Source: Solirubrobacter sp963837485 (lineage in GTDB: Bacteria > Actinomycetota > Thermoleophilia > Solirubrobacterales > Solirubrobacteraceae). From it: DNA of 64,000 nucleotides. The position numbers were made by a program, and so were the translations under genes. The stretch covers positions 372,001 to 436,000 of the forward strand of contig CAWINP010000008.1 in assembly GCA_963837485.1 (NCBI GenBank). The letters are read 5' to 3'. Within the stretch, counting starts at the first letter, position 1, and each line of letters begins with the position of its first letter. Below are positions 1 to 7,515 of this stretch, one piece after another. The notes beneath the pieces are model-generated. The model was given only the letters and a program-made list of their open reading frames with translations. It searched no databases and was not told the origin of the DNA.

Positions 1-2
1 TG

Positions 3-230
3 ATGCCATCGACCGAGGAGCTGAAGGAGCGCATCGAGGCCGCCATACCCGGTGCGCGCGCGGACGTCACCGACCTCACCGGAGGCGGCGATCATTTCCG
101 GGCCACCGTCGTGGCGCCGGCGTTCGCAGGTCTGAGCCGCATCGAGCAGCACCGCCGCGTCTACGCGGTGTTCGGGCCGGAGATCGGCGGTCCGATCCAC
201 GCCCTGTCCCTCGTCACCAAGGCGGAGTAG
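3..230 (+). CDS. bolA: BolA family protein
   Basis: A 75-residue BolA/IbaG-type protein, short for the family but with the typical core: a phenylalanine-glycine loop near residues 40-43, the HRRVY segment near residues 50-54 and the IHALSL segment near residues 66-71. BolA proteins pair with CGFS monothiol glutaredoxins and help handle iron-sulfur clusters. That partner follows two bases downstream, which strongly supports the call. The ATG shares TGATG with a stop codon at bases 1-3, so an upstream gene probably ends at the window edge and is translationally coupled. The specific client is not visible from sequence. Confidence 0.9.
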   Translation: MPSTEELKERIEAAIPGARADVTDLTGGGDHFRATVVAPAFAGLSRIEQHRRVYAVFGPEIGGPIHALSLVTKAE

Positions 231-232
231 TT

Positions 233-628
233 GTGAGCGACACCAGCAGCCCCATCCGGGACGCCATCAACGAGGCGATCGCCGAGCACGACGTCATCCT
301 CTTCATGAAGGGAACGCCCGAGCAGCCGCGGTGCGGCTTCTCGGCGCGCACGGTCGCGGCCCTCGACTCGCTCGGCACGCCCTTCGCCGCCGTCGACATC
401 CTCCCCGACCCGCGAATCCGGCAGGAGCTGTCGGCCATCTCCAACTGGCCGACGATCCCGCAGCTGTTCGTGAAGGGGGAGCTGGTCGGCGGCTGCGACA
501 TCGTGACCGAGATGTACGAGTCGGGCGAGCTCGCCCAGGTGCTCGGCGTCGAGCCCCAGGCCGGGGAGGGGCCCGCGGGCGTCGCGCCCGACGCGGGCCC
601 GATGCAGATCGAGAACCGCCTTTCTTAG
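233..628 (+). CDS. grxD: monothiol glutaredoxin, CGFS type (Grx4/GrxD)
   Basis: A 131-residue single-domain glutaredoxin. The FMKGTPEQPRCGFS stretch carries the one active-site cysteine in the CGFS motif that defines class II monothiol glutaredoxins, followed by the WPTIPQLFVKGELVGGCD segment used for glutathione binding. Such proteins hold a glutathione-ligated [2Fe-2S] cluster and transfer it, often with BolA, encoded immediately upstream with a two-base gap. The start is GTG at 233. About 25 C-terminal residues beyond the usual fold are Gly/Ala/Pro rich and probably disordered. A strong hairpin lies just downstream at 659-684. Confidence 0.93.
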   Translation: MSDTSSPIRDAINEAIAEHDVILFMKGTPEQPRCGFSARTVAALDSLGTPFAAVDILPDPRIRQELSAISNWPTIPQLFVKGELVGGCDIVTEMYESGELAQVLGVEPQAGEGPAGVAPDAGPMQIENRLS

Positions 629-658
629 CGTCTTCTCAGCGACTCCTTAGCGGTCTGT

Positions 659-684
659 CCGCCGCAGCCGGTGTGCTGCGGCGG
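659..684 (+). terminator. 10-bp perfect hairpin after grxD
   Basis: CCGCCGCAGC (659-668) and GCTGCGGCGG (675-684) pair perfectly around a six-base loop. The hairpin ends on the G of the GTG start of the next gene and has no U-tract, so it may end the bolA-grxD transcript or hide the downstream start. I cannot tell which. Confidence 0.4.
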
Positions 685-1436
685 TGGACTGCGCCTTGCT
701 CGTCATCGCCTCGGTGCTCGCCGTCTCGCCGGCGTGCAACGAGCAGCCGGCTCGCCGCGTCCCGCCGCCCCCGCTGAGCACCGATGCGCGGATCGAGGCG
801 GCCGAGCGCTACGCGCGCTCGCGCAAGGGCAACATCGCGTTCGCGACCGTGGACGAGCGCGGCCGGTTGCGCGGGGTCAACCGAACGGTGCGCTACCCGT
901 CGGCGAGCGTCGTGAAGGCGATGCTGATGATCGACGTGCTCCGGACCGGACCGCTGACGCCGCGCAGGCGCGCGCTGCTCGGCCCGATGATCACGCAGTC
1001 CGACAACAAGGCGGCGCTCACCGTCTACCGCGAGCTGGTCGGCGACGCCGGCCTCTACCGCGTCGCCCGCGCGGCGGGGATGCGCGACTTCTCCGTTCAC
1101 GGCGCGCTGTTCGAGGCCGAGCTCACGGCCGCCGACCAGGCGCGCCTGTTCGTGAAGATCGACCGGCTGGTCCCGAAGCCGCGCCGCTCGTACGCCCGCG
1201 GCCTGCTGGCCGGGATCGTCGCGCCGCAGCGCTGGGGGATCGCGCCGGTCGCGGCCCGGCGCCACTACAGGGTCTTCTTCAAGGGCGGCTGGCGGACCGG
1301 CACCGTCCACCAGGTCGCGCTGCTGGAGCGCGGCGGGCAGCGCATCTCGCTGGCGATCCTGACCAGCGGCGAGCCGTCGATGTCGTACGGTGAAGCGACG
1401 CTCGCGGGCATCGCCGCGCGCGTGCTCGCCCCGTGA
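684..1436 (+). CDS. serine hydrolase of the class A beta-lactamase/PBP fold
   Basis: A 250-residue exported protein with the three motifs of penicilloyl serine transferases: SxxK at S75-K78, SDN at 106-108, and a KGG variant of the KTG box at residues 200-202. The N-terminus is hydrophobic to about residue 18, with a cysteine at residue 18 in a weak lipobox context. The length matches class A-like hydrolases but the spacing is not that of a typical resistance enzyme, so a housekeeping cell-wall hydrolase is as likely as a beta-lactamase. GTG at 684 is the only start in the open frame. The stop overlaps the next gene as GTGA. Confidence 0.75.
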   Translation: MDCALLVIASVLAVSPACNEQPARRVPPPPLSTDARIEAAERYARSRKGNIAFATVDERGRLRGVNRTVRYPSASVVKAMLMIDVLRTGPLTPRRRALLGPMITQSDNKAALTVYRELVGDAGLYRVARAAGMRDFSVHGALFEAELTAADQARLFVKIDRLVPKPRRSYARGLLAGIVAPQRWGIAPVAARRHYRVFFKGGWRTGTVHQVALLERGGQRISLAILTSGEPSMSYGEATLAGIAARVLAP

Positions 1437-2110
1437 AGCGCGTCGCCGTCATCCACCACCTCGCCCAGCCGTTCCTCGGCCACGCCGGGCCGGCGCTGCG
1501 CGATGTCGAGCTGGCCGAGCACTTCGGGACGCTGCCGTCGCTGGACGAGGTCGACGGGATCCTCTCGCTCGGCGGCGAGGAGTCGGTGCTCGACGGCGGG
1601 CTGGAGGCGGAGGCGGAGCTGCTGCGCTCCGCGGTGAGGGCCGGCGTGCCGGTGCTCGGCGTCTGCCTCGGCGCGCAGCTGCTCGCGCACGCGCTCGGCG
1701 GGAGCGTGATGCGCCGCCCGCGCCGGCTCGTGGCGTGGACGCCGCTGGCGGGCGAGTGGGAGGGCTACGGCCTGCACTGGAACGAGGACGGCTTCGAGCC
1801 GCCGCCGGACGCCGTCGAGCTGCTCGAGCGGCCCGACGGCTTCTGCGAGGCGTTCCGGCTTCAGAGCGCGGTCGGCGTGCAGTTTCACCCCGAGATCGAC
1901 GCTGCCGCCCTCGACGGCTGGTACGCCGCCTGGGGCGACGTGCTCGAGCCGGCCGGGGTGACCGAGGCGGACGCTCGCGCCGCGGACGCCCGCCACCTCG
2001 CCGGTCAGGCCGCGCTCTCGGAGGCGATCTTCGGCGGCTTCGCGAGTACCGTGCGCGGGGATGCGGCAACTAGACCCCAACGTTTCCCGAGGGATTCCCT
2101 GACGGCATGA
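1433..2110 (+). CDS. class I glutamine amidotransferase-like protein
   Basis: A 225-residue stand-alone GATase domain resembling the amidotransferase half of GMP synthase. The nucleophile elbow GVCLGAQ places the catalytic cysteine at residue 78, and the VQFHPEI segment supplies H152 and E154, completing the Cys-His-Glu triad. Members release ammonia from glutamine or act on gamma-glutamyl compounds; no synthetase domain is attached and the partner is unknown. The GTG start overlaps the upstream stop (GTGA) and the stop overlaps the methyltransferase start (ATGA), so this is an internal operon gene. The last 20 residues are encoded across a 21-base sequence that recurs at 62117-62137. Confidence 0.82.
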   Translation: MKRVAVIHHLAQPFLGHAGPALRDVELAEHFGTLPSLDEVDGILSLGGEESVLDGGLEAEAELLRSAVRAGVPVLGVCLGAQLLAHALGGSVMRRPRRLVAWTPLAGEWEGYGLHWNEDGFEPPPDAVELLERPDGFCEAFRLQSAVGVQFHPEIDAAALDGWYAAWGDVLEPAGVTEADARAADARHLAGQAALSEAIFGGFASTVRGDAATRPQRFPRDSLTA

Positions 2111-2703
2111 CCGCTGACGTCATCGCCTACGTGCGCTCGTCGCTGCCGGGGCCGCCGGCGCGGGTGCTGGAGATCGGCGCCGGCGACGGCTCGCTGGCCG
2201 CCGCGCTGCGCGAGGCCGGCTACGACGTGGTCGCGATCGATCCGGCCGCGACCGAGGAGGGCGTGCTCGCGGTGGCGCTGGCCGACTTCGAGGCCGCGCC
2301 GCGCTCGTTCGACGCCGCGGTGGCGGTCGTGTCGCTGCACCACGTGGTGCCGCTGGGCCATTCGCTGCGCCACCTCGCCGGCCTGCTGCGGCGCGGCGCG
2401 CCGCTGGTGACCGACGAGTTCGACGGCTGGGCCTACGACGAGCGGGCGGCCGCATGGTGGGTCTCGCACGCGGGCGGAGAGCACACGCCGCAGGACATCA
2501 TCGCCGGGCTGCGCGAGCACGTGCACCCGCTGGCCGCGATTCGCGAGGCGCTGAGCGCCTGGTTCGACGTCGGGGTGCCCGTCCTCGGTCCGTACCTGTA
2601 CCGCTGGAAGCTCGACCCGGCCCTGCGCAGCGAGGAAGAGGAGCTGATCGCCGCCGGCTCGATCCCGGCGACCGGCGCGCGGTTCGTGGCGGTCCGGCGG
2701 TGA
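2107..2703 (+). CDS. class I SAM-dependent methyltransferase
   Basis: A 198-residue Rossmann methyltransferase. Motif I VLEIGAGDG at residues 20-28 binds S-adenosylmethionine, the acidic residue after strand 2 is in VVAIDP, and VVSLHHV forms the motif after strand 4. The substrate cannot be read from sequence. The gene starts inside the stop of the GATase gene (ATGA) and ends inside the start of the winged-helix gene (GTGA), so all three should be made from one message. The C-terminal half is short, so few substrate-binding elements are present. Confidence 0.85.
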   Translation: MTADVIAYVRSSLPGPPARVLEIGAGDGSLAAALREAGYDVVAIDPAATEEGVLAVALADFEAAPRSFDAAVAVVSLHHVVPLGHSLRHLAGLLRRGAPLVTDEFDGWAYDERAAAWWVSHAGGEHTPQDIIAGLREHVHPLAAIREALSAWFDVGVPVLGPYLYRWKLDPALRSEEEELIAAGSIPATGARFVAVRR

Positions 2704-3710
2704 ACGCCCGCGAGCTGGGCCGCGCGACGCTCGCGCGGCAGATGCTGCTCGCGCGCGAGCCGGTCGACGTGGTCGAGGCGGTGCGCCGGCTGGGCGCGCT
2801 GCAGGCCCAGGAGGCGCGGCCGCCGTTCATCGCGCTGTGGTCGCGCGTCGAGGGGTTCGAGGCTGCCTCGCTGGTCGACGCGTTCGCGGCGAAGACCGTC
2901 GTCCGCGGGACGCTGATGCGCGGGACCGTGCACGTCGCGCGGACCGAGGACTTCCTGCGCTGGCAGCCGCTGCTCGCGCCGCTGGGCGTCGAGGGGCTGC
3001 GCAAGGTCGTCGGCGCGCGACTCGAAGGCGCCGACCTCGACGCCGCGGTGGAGGACGTGCGCAAGCTCTTCGCGGAGACCGGCGAGCTGAGCGCCGATGA
3101 CGTGCGCGACTGGATCGCCGAGCACCGGGCGGCCGAGGACACACGCGCGGTGGCGCGCATCGCGCTGTATTCGCTGCCGCTCGTACGGGTGCCCGACGGC
3201 GGGCGCTGGGGCTTCACGCCGAAGTCCCGCTTCACGGACGCCCGGCACTGGCTCGGGCGCGACCCGCGCCGCGACGCGCCGTCGCTGATCCGCGCGTACC
3301 TGCGTGCGTTCGGGCCCGCGACGGTGCGCGACGCCCAGCAGTTCCTCGGCGGCGGCGACTGGCAGGACGTCTTCGACGGGCTCGAGCTGGAGCGCTTCGG
3401 CAAGCACTACGACCTGCCCGGCGCGCCGCGGCCGGACGCGGACGCCGAGGCCCCGGTGCGCTTCCTGCCCGACTTCGACTCGCTCATGCTCGCCCACGCG
3501 GACCGCTCGCGGGTGATCGCCGACGAGTTCCGCGCTCGGCTGACCACCAAGAACCTGCGCGTGCGCGCGGTCGTGCTGGTCGACGGGATGGTCGCGGGGT
3601 TCTGGAAGCTCGCGGGCAAGAAGGTCGAGGTCGAGCCGGTGCGCAAGCTGCTCAAGCGCGAGCAGGCCGCGGTCGACGAGGAGGCGGCGCGGCTGGCCGC
3701 GTTCGCCTAG
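2700..3710 (+). CDS. winged-helix DNA-binding protein of the AlkZ/YcaQ type (HTH_42)
   Basis: A 336-residue protein of the all-winged-helix family that includes the DNA glycosylases AlkZ and YcaQ, which remove bulky alkylated or crosslinked bases. The LGALQAQ segment holds a Q35-A36-Q37 motif matching the catalytic Q-hydrophobic-Q signature. The start is GTG at 2700, overlapping the methyltransferase stop as GTGA; the frame stays open further upstream but lies inside that gene. Co-transcription with a methyltransferase and GATase recalls self-resistance glycosylases near biosynthetic genes, but no biosynthetic cluster is seen here. Whether it is a glycosylase or only a DNA binder is unproven. 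The TAG stop lies in the arm of a long palindrome. Confidence 0.75.
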   Translation: MNARELGRATLARQMLLAREPVDVVEAVRRLGALQAQEARPPFIALWSRVEGFEAASLVDAFAAKTVVRGTLMRGTVHVARTEDFLRWQPLLAPLGVEGLRKVVGARLEGADLDAAVEDVRKLFAETGELSADDVRDWIAEHRAAEDTRAVARIALYSLPLVRVPDGGRWGFTPKSRFTDARHWLGRDPRRDAPSLIRAYLRAFGPATVRDAQQFLGGGDWQDVFDGLELERFGKHYDLPGAPRPDADAEAPVRFLPDFDSLMLAHADRSRVIADEFRARLTTKNLRVRAVVLVDGMVAGFWKLAGKKVEVEPVRKLLKREQAAVDEEAARLAAFA

Positions 3711-3912
3711 TGGTTCCGGCCGTAAGTGCGGCGCATCGCCGGCGCAGTCCGGGTCGTCGCTGCCGGCCGGGGCAGGCGGATCGCATACTGGTGCTACGTG
3801 TGCGCCTGCCGCAGCCCGGCAGCGGCGAGAGCCAAGTGGCGAGCCCTCAGGGCGAGACAGGTGGCGGTCCGGGCCCGCCGGAATGCGTCGTACTTGCGGC
3901 CGGGGCCACTAG
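3707..3912. repeat. long imperfect palindrome A between convergent genes
   Basis: The whole spacer between two convergent genes is one extended inverted repeat. Arms at 3707-3736 and 3883-3912 match at 25 of 30 positions. All five differences are transitions that become G-U pairs in a plus-strand transcript. Inside, CGCTGCCGG and GGCAGGCG elements recur in inverted order, with an extra side hairpin around GCCCTCAGGGC on the right half. Both flanking stop codons (TAG at 3708-3710, and at 3909-3911 on the minus strand) lie inside the arms. It may be a bidirectional terminator, a small palindromic mobile element, or a structured RNA. Confidence 0.7.
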
Positions 3913-4763
3913 CTGAGGTCGCGGCGCCGGAACCGCGAGAGGGCCAGCGCGCCGACCCCGAGCACGTACGCCACGACATACGGCGCCAGCCCCGCGCTGA
4001 ACGTCCGCGCGCCGCCGAACGGCCCGAGATCGATCGCCAGCCGCGTGAACCCGACGGTGTCCTGCGTGATGTCGGCCAGCGCCTGCTGGTAGAGCGCCTC
4101 GAACGGCAGGACCCAGCACGAGATCGTGGCCACGTTCGTGAGCGTGTGGGAGTCGAGCGCCTCGCCGATCTCGCCGAGCAGCCCCGCGGTCAGGCCGGCG
4201 CCGAAGAGCATGAAGATCGCGATCCCGTTGGCGGTCGAGGACAGGACCACCGAGCCGGCGAGCGCGAGCGCGACCAGGACCGCGACCGCCGCCGCCATCT
4301 CCAGGGCGGGGACGAACGTCGCGTCCGGCCACCAGTCGCCGAACGCGTGCGTGATCACGACCGACGCGAGGAAGACGACGACCACATAGGCGACGCAGAC
4401 GGCGACGGCGGCGAGGAAGCGGCCCGCCAGGAACGTGCCGCGGGTCAGCGGCCGCACGAGCAGCGGCTGCAGCAGCCCCCGCTCGGCGTCTCCGCGCACG
4501 GCGCCCAGCGTGAGGAACACGGCGAGGATCGCGCCGAGGAAGAGCGTCGCGAACATCGACAGCCCGAGCAGGATCGCGCCGGCGACGATCCGCACGTCGA
4601 CGCCCTGGTCGAGCTCGCCCGTCCGCACGGACTTGAAGGCCTGCCAGGTGCCGAGCCCGTAGAGCCCGAGGAAGACGACCGTGAGCAGCGCGACGACCAC
4701 GAACACCCGCCGGCGCACCGACTCGCGCAGCGCGAAGCCGGCGACGATCCACGCGTTCCTCAT
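3909..4763 (-). CDS. ABC-2 type transporter permease
   Basis: A 284-residue integral membrane protein with about six hydrophobic segments, the first near residues 20-40, and an E-R-G-L-L-Q-P-L-L-V-R-P loop typical of ABC-2 permeases. It forms the membrane half of an exporter with the ATPase encoded directly upstream, whose stop overlaps this start (ATGA at 4760-4763). Cargo is unknown; such pairs in actinobacteria export drugs, lipids or peptides. The stop codon lies in the right arm of palindrome A. Confidence 0.85.
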   Translation of the reverse strand: MRNAWIVAGFALRESVRRRVFVVVALLTVVFLGLYGLGTWQAFKSVRTGELDQGVDVRIVAGAILLGLSMFATLFLGAILAVFLTLGAVRGDAERGLLQPLLVRPLTRGTFLAGRFLAAVAVCVAYVVVVFLASVVITHAFGDWWPDATFVPALEMAAAVAVLVALALAGSVVLSSTANGIAIFMLFGAGLTAGLLGEIGEALDSHTLTNVATISCWVLPFEALYQQALADITQDTVGFTRLAIDLGPFGGARTFSAGLAPYVVAYVLGVGALALSRFRRRDLS

Positions 4764-5596
4764 CGCCCACCGACCACCTCGAGATAGACGTCCTCCAGCG
4801 ACGACCGCACGACGCGGACCCCGTAGATCTCCTCGCCCGCGTCAACCAGCTCGCGCACGATCCTCGGCACCTCCTCGCGCGTCGCCTGAGCGAAGAGGCG
4901 CACGCCGCGCCCGGTCTCGATCTCGACGCCGCCGGCGTGCGAGAGCTCGGCCGGCGTGCCGGCGGCGACCAGCTCGCCGCGGGCGATGATCGCCACGCGG
5001 TCGCACACGAGCTCGACCTCCGACAGCAGGTGCGAGTTCAGCAGCACGGCGACGCCGCGCGCCCGCAGCGTCTCCAGCAGCTCGCGCACCGTGCGCCGGC
5101 CCGCGGGATCCAGCGCGCTGGTCGGCTCGTCGAGCAGCAGCAGCCGCGGCGAGCCGATCATCGCCTGGGCGATCCCGAGCCGCTGCTGCATGCCCTTGGA
5201 CATCGCGCTCACGCGGCGCGACGCGACCTCTCCCAGGCCGACCAGCTCGAGCAGCTGCGCCCGCTCGGCCGCGCCGCCGCCGGACTGCGCCAGCCGCTGG
5301 TGCAGCGTCAGCAGCTCGTCGGCGCTCAGCCAGTCGGGGAAGCGGAACAGCTCGGCGAGGTAGCCGAGCGCGCGATGCGCGGCCGGCGAGCCCGCCGGCT
5401 CCCCCGCCACGGTCGCCGTCCCGCCGCTCGGGCGCACGAGCCCGCAGGCGATTTTCACGAGCGTCGACTTGCCGGCGCCGTTCGGGCCCAAGAGCCCGAC
5501 CAGCTCGCCCTCGCCGACGGCCAGATCGACGCCTTTCAAGGCGTCGTTGGCGCCGTAGCGCTTGCGCAGGTCGGTGACGGCGAGCGCGTCGGGCAC
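4760..5596 (-). CDS. ABC transporter ATP-binding protein
   Basis: A 278-residue ATPase of the ABC-2 exporter. Walker A GPNGAGKST is at residues 37-45, the signature is SKGMQQR in place of LSGGQ, Walker B is LLLLDEPTSALD, and the H-loop is in LNSHLLSEVE. GTG at 5596 is chosen because homology to ABC ATPases begins seven residues later. The frame stays open to 5677, but that extension runs through palindrome D and looks non-coding. There is no Shine-Dalgarno before the GTG, and the promoter must lie in or beyond the palindrome. Confidence 0.88.
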   Translation of the reverse strand: MPDALAVTDLRKRYGANDALKGVDLAVGEGELVGLLGPNGAGKSTLVKIACGLVRPSGGTATVAGEPAGSPAAHRALGYLAELFRFPDWLSADELLTLHQRLAQSGGGAAERAQLLELVGLGEVASRRVSAMSKGMQQRLGIAQAMIGSPRLLLLDEPTSALDPAGRRTVRELLETLRARGVAVLLNSHLLSEVELVCDRVAIIARGELVAAGTPAELSHAGGVEIETGRGVRLFAQATREEVPRIVRELVDAGEEIYGVRVVRSSLEDVYLEVVGGR

Positions 5597-5600
5597 CGTC

Positions 5601-5770
5601 AGATGGTGGATTTCGCGGCCCGCGTGCCCGAATGTGCGTGTCCCGTGGATGCAGGACGCCGCACGCCGGACCGGCACAGTGGCAGCGCCACGGGCCGGTC
5701 TCGGTGGGTGGCGTCATGCGCCGCGGGGCGCGTGCAGGCGGGTGCGGGGGTCGTGGAATCCACCATCTAG
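5601..5770. repeat. long imperfect palindrome D between divergent genes
   Basis: Arms at 5601-5618 and 5753-5770 match at about 15 of 18 positions (core AGATGGTGGATT). Imperfect pairing continues inward to an apex where GTGGC and GCCAC flank a three-base loop near 5680-5692. Architecture matches palindromes A, B and E, but here the genes diverge, so a terminator role is unlikely. Nothing else is visible in the 5597-5826 spacer. Confidence 0.6.
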
Positions 5771-5826
5771 CATCCTGCCATGAGCGTCGGCCGCGACGAC
5801 GGATCTGCACGCAATCTCCACGAACT

Positions 5827-6702
5827 GTGAAGGTCGCGCTCACCGATGCACGCGGCACGCGCGTGGAGGAGGCGCCGGACCCCGAGTGCGGGCCGGGCGA
5901 CGTCGTCTGCCGCGTGCTGGCGTGCGCGGCGGGCGCGCACGACCTCGGCGCCGCGCTGCCGGCCGTGCTCGGCCGCGAGCCCTCGGGGGAGGTCGTGGAG
6001 GTCGGCGCCGGCATCGACGCGGTGATCGGCGACGCGGTCGCCATCCAGTCTCCCGCGCTCGAGCCGGGCGGCTTCGCCGAGTACGTGAAGGTGCGCCCGC
6101 CCGGCGAGCTGCTGCCGCTGGAGGGCGTCGACCCGGTCGCCGCGACGCTGGTCGGCCCGCTCGCCGCCGTCCTCAGAGCCCAGGACCGCACCGGCCTGCA
6201 CGGCGACGACGAGCTGCTCGTGGTGGGCGCGGGCGCGACCGGCCTGCTGCACGTCGCCGCCGCGCTCGCCCGCGGCGTGGAGACGGTGCTGATCCGCGAG
6301 CCGGACCTCGCCCGCCGCGAGCTGGCGCAGCGCTGGGGCGCGCACCCCTACGACGGCCGGCCGGTCGACGTCACCATCGTCACCACCACGCCGCCGCGCG
6401 ATCTCGCCGACGCGGCGGCCACGGTCAAGCCCGGCGGGCGCCTGCTGCTGAACGTCGATCCCCCGGCGCGCACGCTGATCGACATCGACGCCCACCTGCT
6501 CGCCGAGCGCGAGCTGAGCCTGACCGCGAGCCTCGGCGCGAGCGCGCAGCACGCGCGCGCCGCGCTCACGCTGCTGAGGGCCGGCGCGGTTCCCGCCGGC
6601 GAGCTGATCACGGCGCGCTTCTCGCTCGCGCTGGCCGGCGACGCGCTCTCCGCCCAGCGCACCGGCGCGACGCTGAAGGCCGTCGTGCTCCCCTGGGCCT
6701 AG
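5827..6702 (+). CDS. zinc-free medium-chain dehydrogenase/reductase-like protein
   Basis: A 291-residue MDR-superfamily protein, about 50 residues shorter than zinc alcohol dehydrogenases. The Rossmann motif VVGAGATGLLH near residue 137 supports NAD(P)H binding. The usual GHE zinc-site motif reads GREPSGEVVEVG, so the histidine is an arginine, and the structural-zinc cysteine cluster is absent. It is probably a zinc-independent reductase or a degenerate relative. GTG at 5827 is chosen because MDR homology (VKVALTDARG) begins there. The end overlaps the convergent SDR gene by four bases, leaving no room for a separate terminator. Confidence 0.7.
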   Translation: MKVALTDARGTRVEEAPDPECGPGDVVCRVLACAAGAHDLGAALPAVLGREPSGEVVEVGAGIDAVIGDAVAIQSPALEPGGFAEYVKVRPPGELLPLEGVDPVAATLVGPLAAVLRAQDRTGLHGDDELLVVGAGATGLLHVAAALARGVETVLIREPDLARRELAQRWGAHPYDGRPVDVTIVTTTPPRDLADAAATVKPGGRLLLNVDPPARTLIDIDAHLLAERELSLTASLGASAQHARAALTLLRAGAVPAGELITARFSLALAGDALSAQRTGATLKAVVLPWA

Positions 6703-7508
6703 ACGGATTTCACCATCCCGGAGTCGACGGGGAACTCCGCGCCGGTCGTGCTCGCCGAGCGTGGCGAGGCGAGCAGCGCCACCACGTCGGCGACCTCCTG
6801 CGGATCGGCGAACCGCCCGGTCGCCAGCCGCATCGCCTCCGGCGCGATCGTGGTCAGCACCGTCTCGCGGTCACTGCACGCCTGCCCCGCGATGATGTCC
6901 GCCGCACCGCCGTCGTCGGTCCACCACGGCGTCATCACCGGCCCGGGCGAGACCGTGTTGACGCGGATGCCGCGCGGCGCGAACTCCTCGGACAGCGCCT
7001 TGCTCAGGTTGCTGAGGCCCGCTTTCGCCGCGCCGTAGTCGACGTTCATCGGCGACGGCTGGCGCGCGTTGCCGGTCGAGACGTTGACGATCGCGCCGCC
7101 TCCGCGCTCGAGCATCAGCGGGATCGCGGCACGGGCGAGCCGGACGGCCGCGAACAGGTTGAGCTCGAACACGGCCTGCCAGTCGACGTCGGACGCGTCG
7201 AGGAACGAGCTGCGCGGCAGCACGACGCCGGGCGGCGCCCCGCCCGCGTTGTTGACGAGGACGTCGATGCCGCCGAACGCGTCGACGGCGGACGCGACGA
7301 TCGCGTCCGGAGCGCGCGGATCCATCAGGTCGGCCGCGAAGTGGACGAGGTCGCCCTCGAGCGCGTCAAGCTGGGGCGTCGAGCGGCGCGAGGTGGCGAG
7401 CACGCGCGCGCCCTCCTGCAACAGCGTGCGCGTGACGGCGAGGCCGATGCCCTTAGAGGCACCGGTGACGACCGCGACGCGGCCGTTGAGATCGAGTTGC
7501 ATGCGCAA
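6699..7508 (-). CDS. SDR family oxidoreductase
   Basis: A 269-residue classical short-chain dehydrogenase. It shows TGASKGIG for cofactor binding, LVNNAGG after strand 4, a serine in VNVSTGN, and the active-site YGAAK; VSPGPVMTPWW follows as the usual post-strand-6 segment. Substrate is unknown. A second ATG two codons in is an equally good start. It lies seven bases downstream of the ECF42-type sigma gene on the same strand, so it is probably part of that operon and may be a target or accessory of the sigma system. Confidence 0.88.
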   Translation of the reverse strand: MRMQLDLNGRVAVVTGASKGIGLAVTRTLLQEGARVLATSRRSTPQLDALEGDLVHFAADLMDPRAPDAIVASAVDAFGGIDVLVNNAGGAPPGVVLPRSSFLDASDVDWQAVFELNLFAAVRLARAAIPLMLERGGGAIVNVSTGNARQPSPMNVDYGAAKAGLSNLSKALSEEFAPRGIRVNTVSPGPVMTPWWTDDGGAADIIAGQACSDRETVLTTIAPEAMRLATGRFADPQEVADVVALLASPRSASTTGAEFPVDSGMVKSV

Positions 7509-7515
7509 CCAACGG

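Noticed and set aside
684..1436. Calling the SxxK hydrolase an antibiotic-resistance beta-lactamase
   Set aside because: Active-site motifs fit, but the KTG box is KGG, the size and spacing are atypical and nothing mobile surrounds it.
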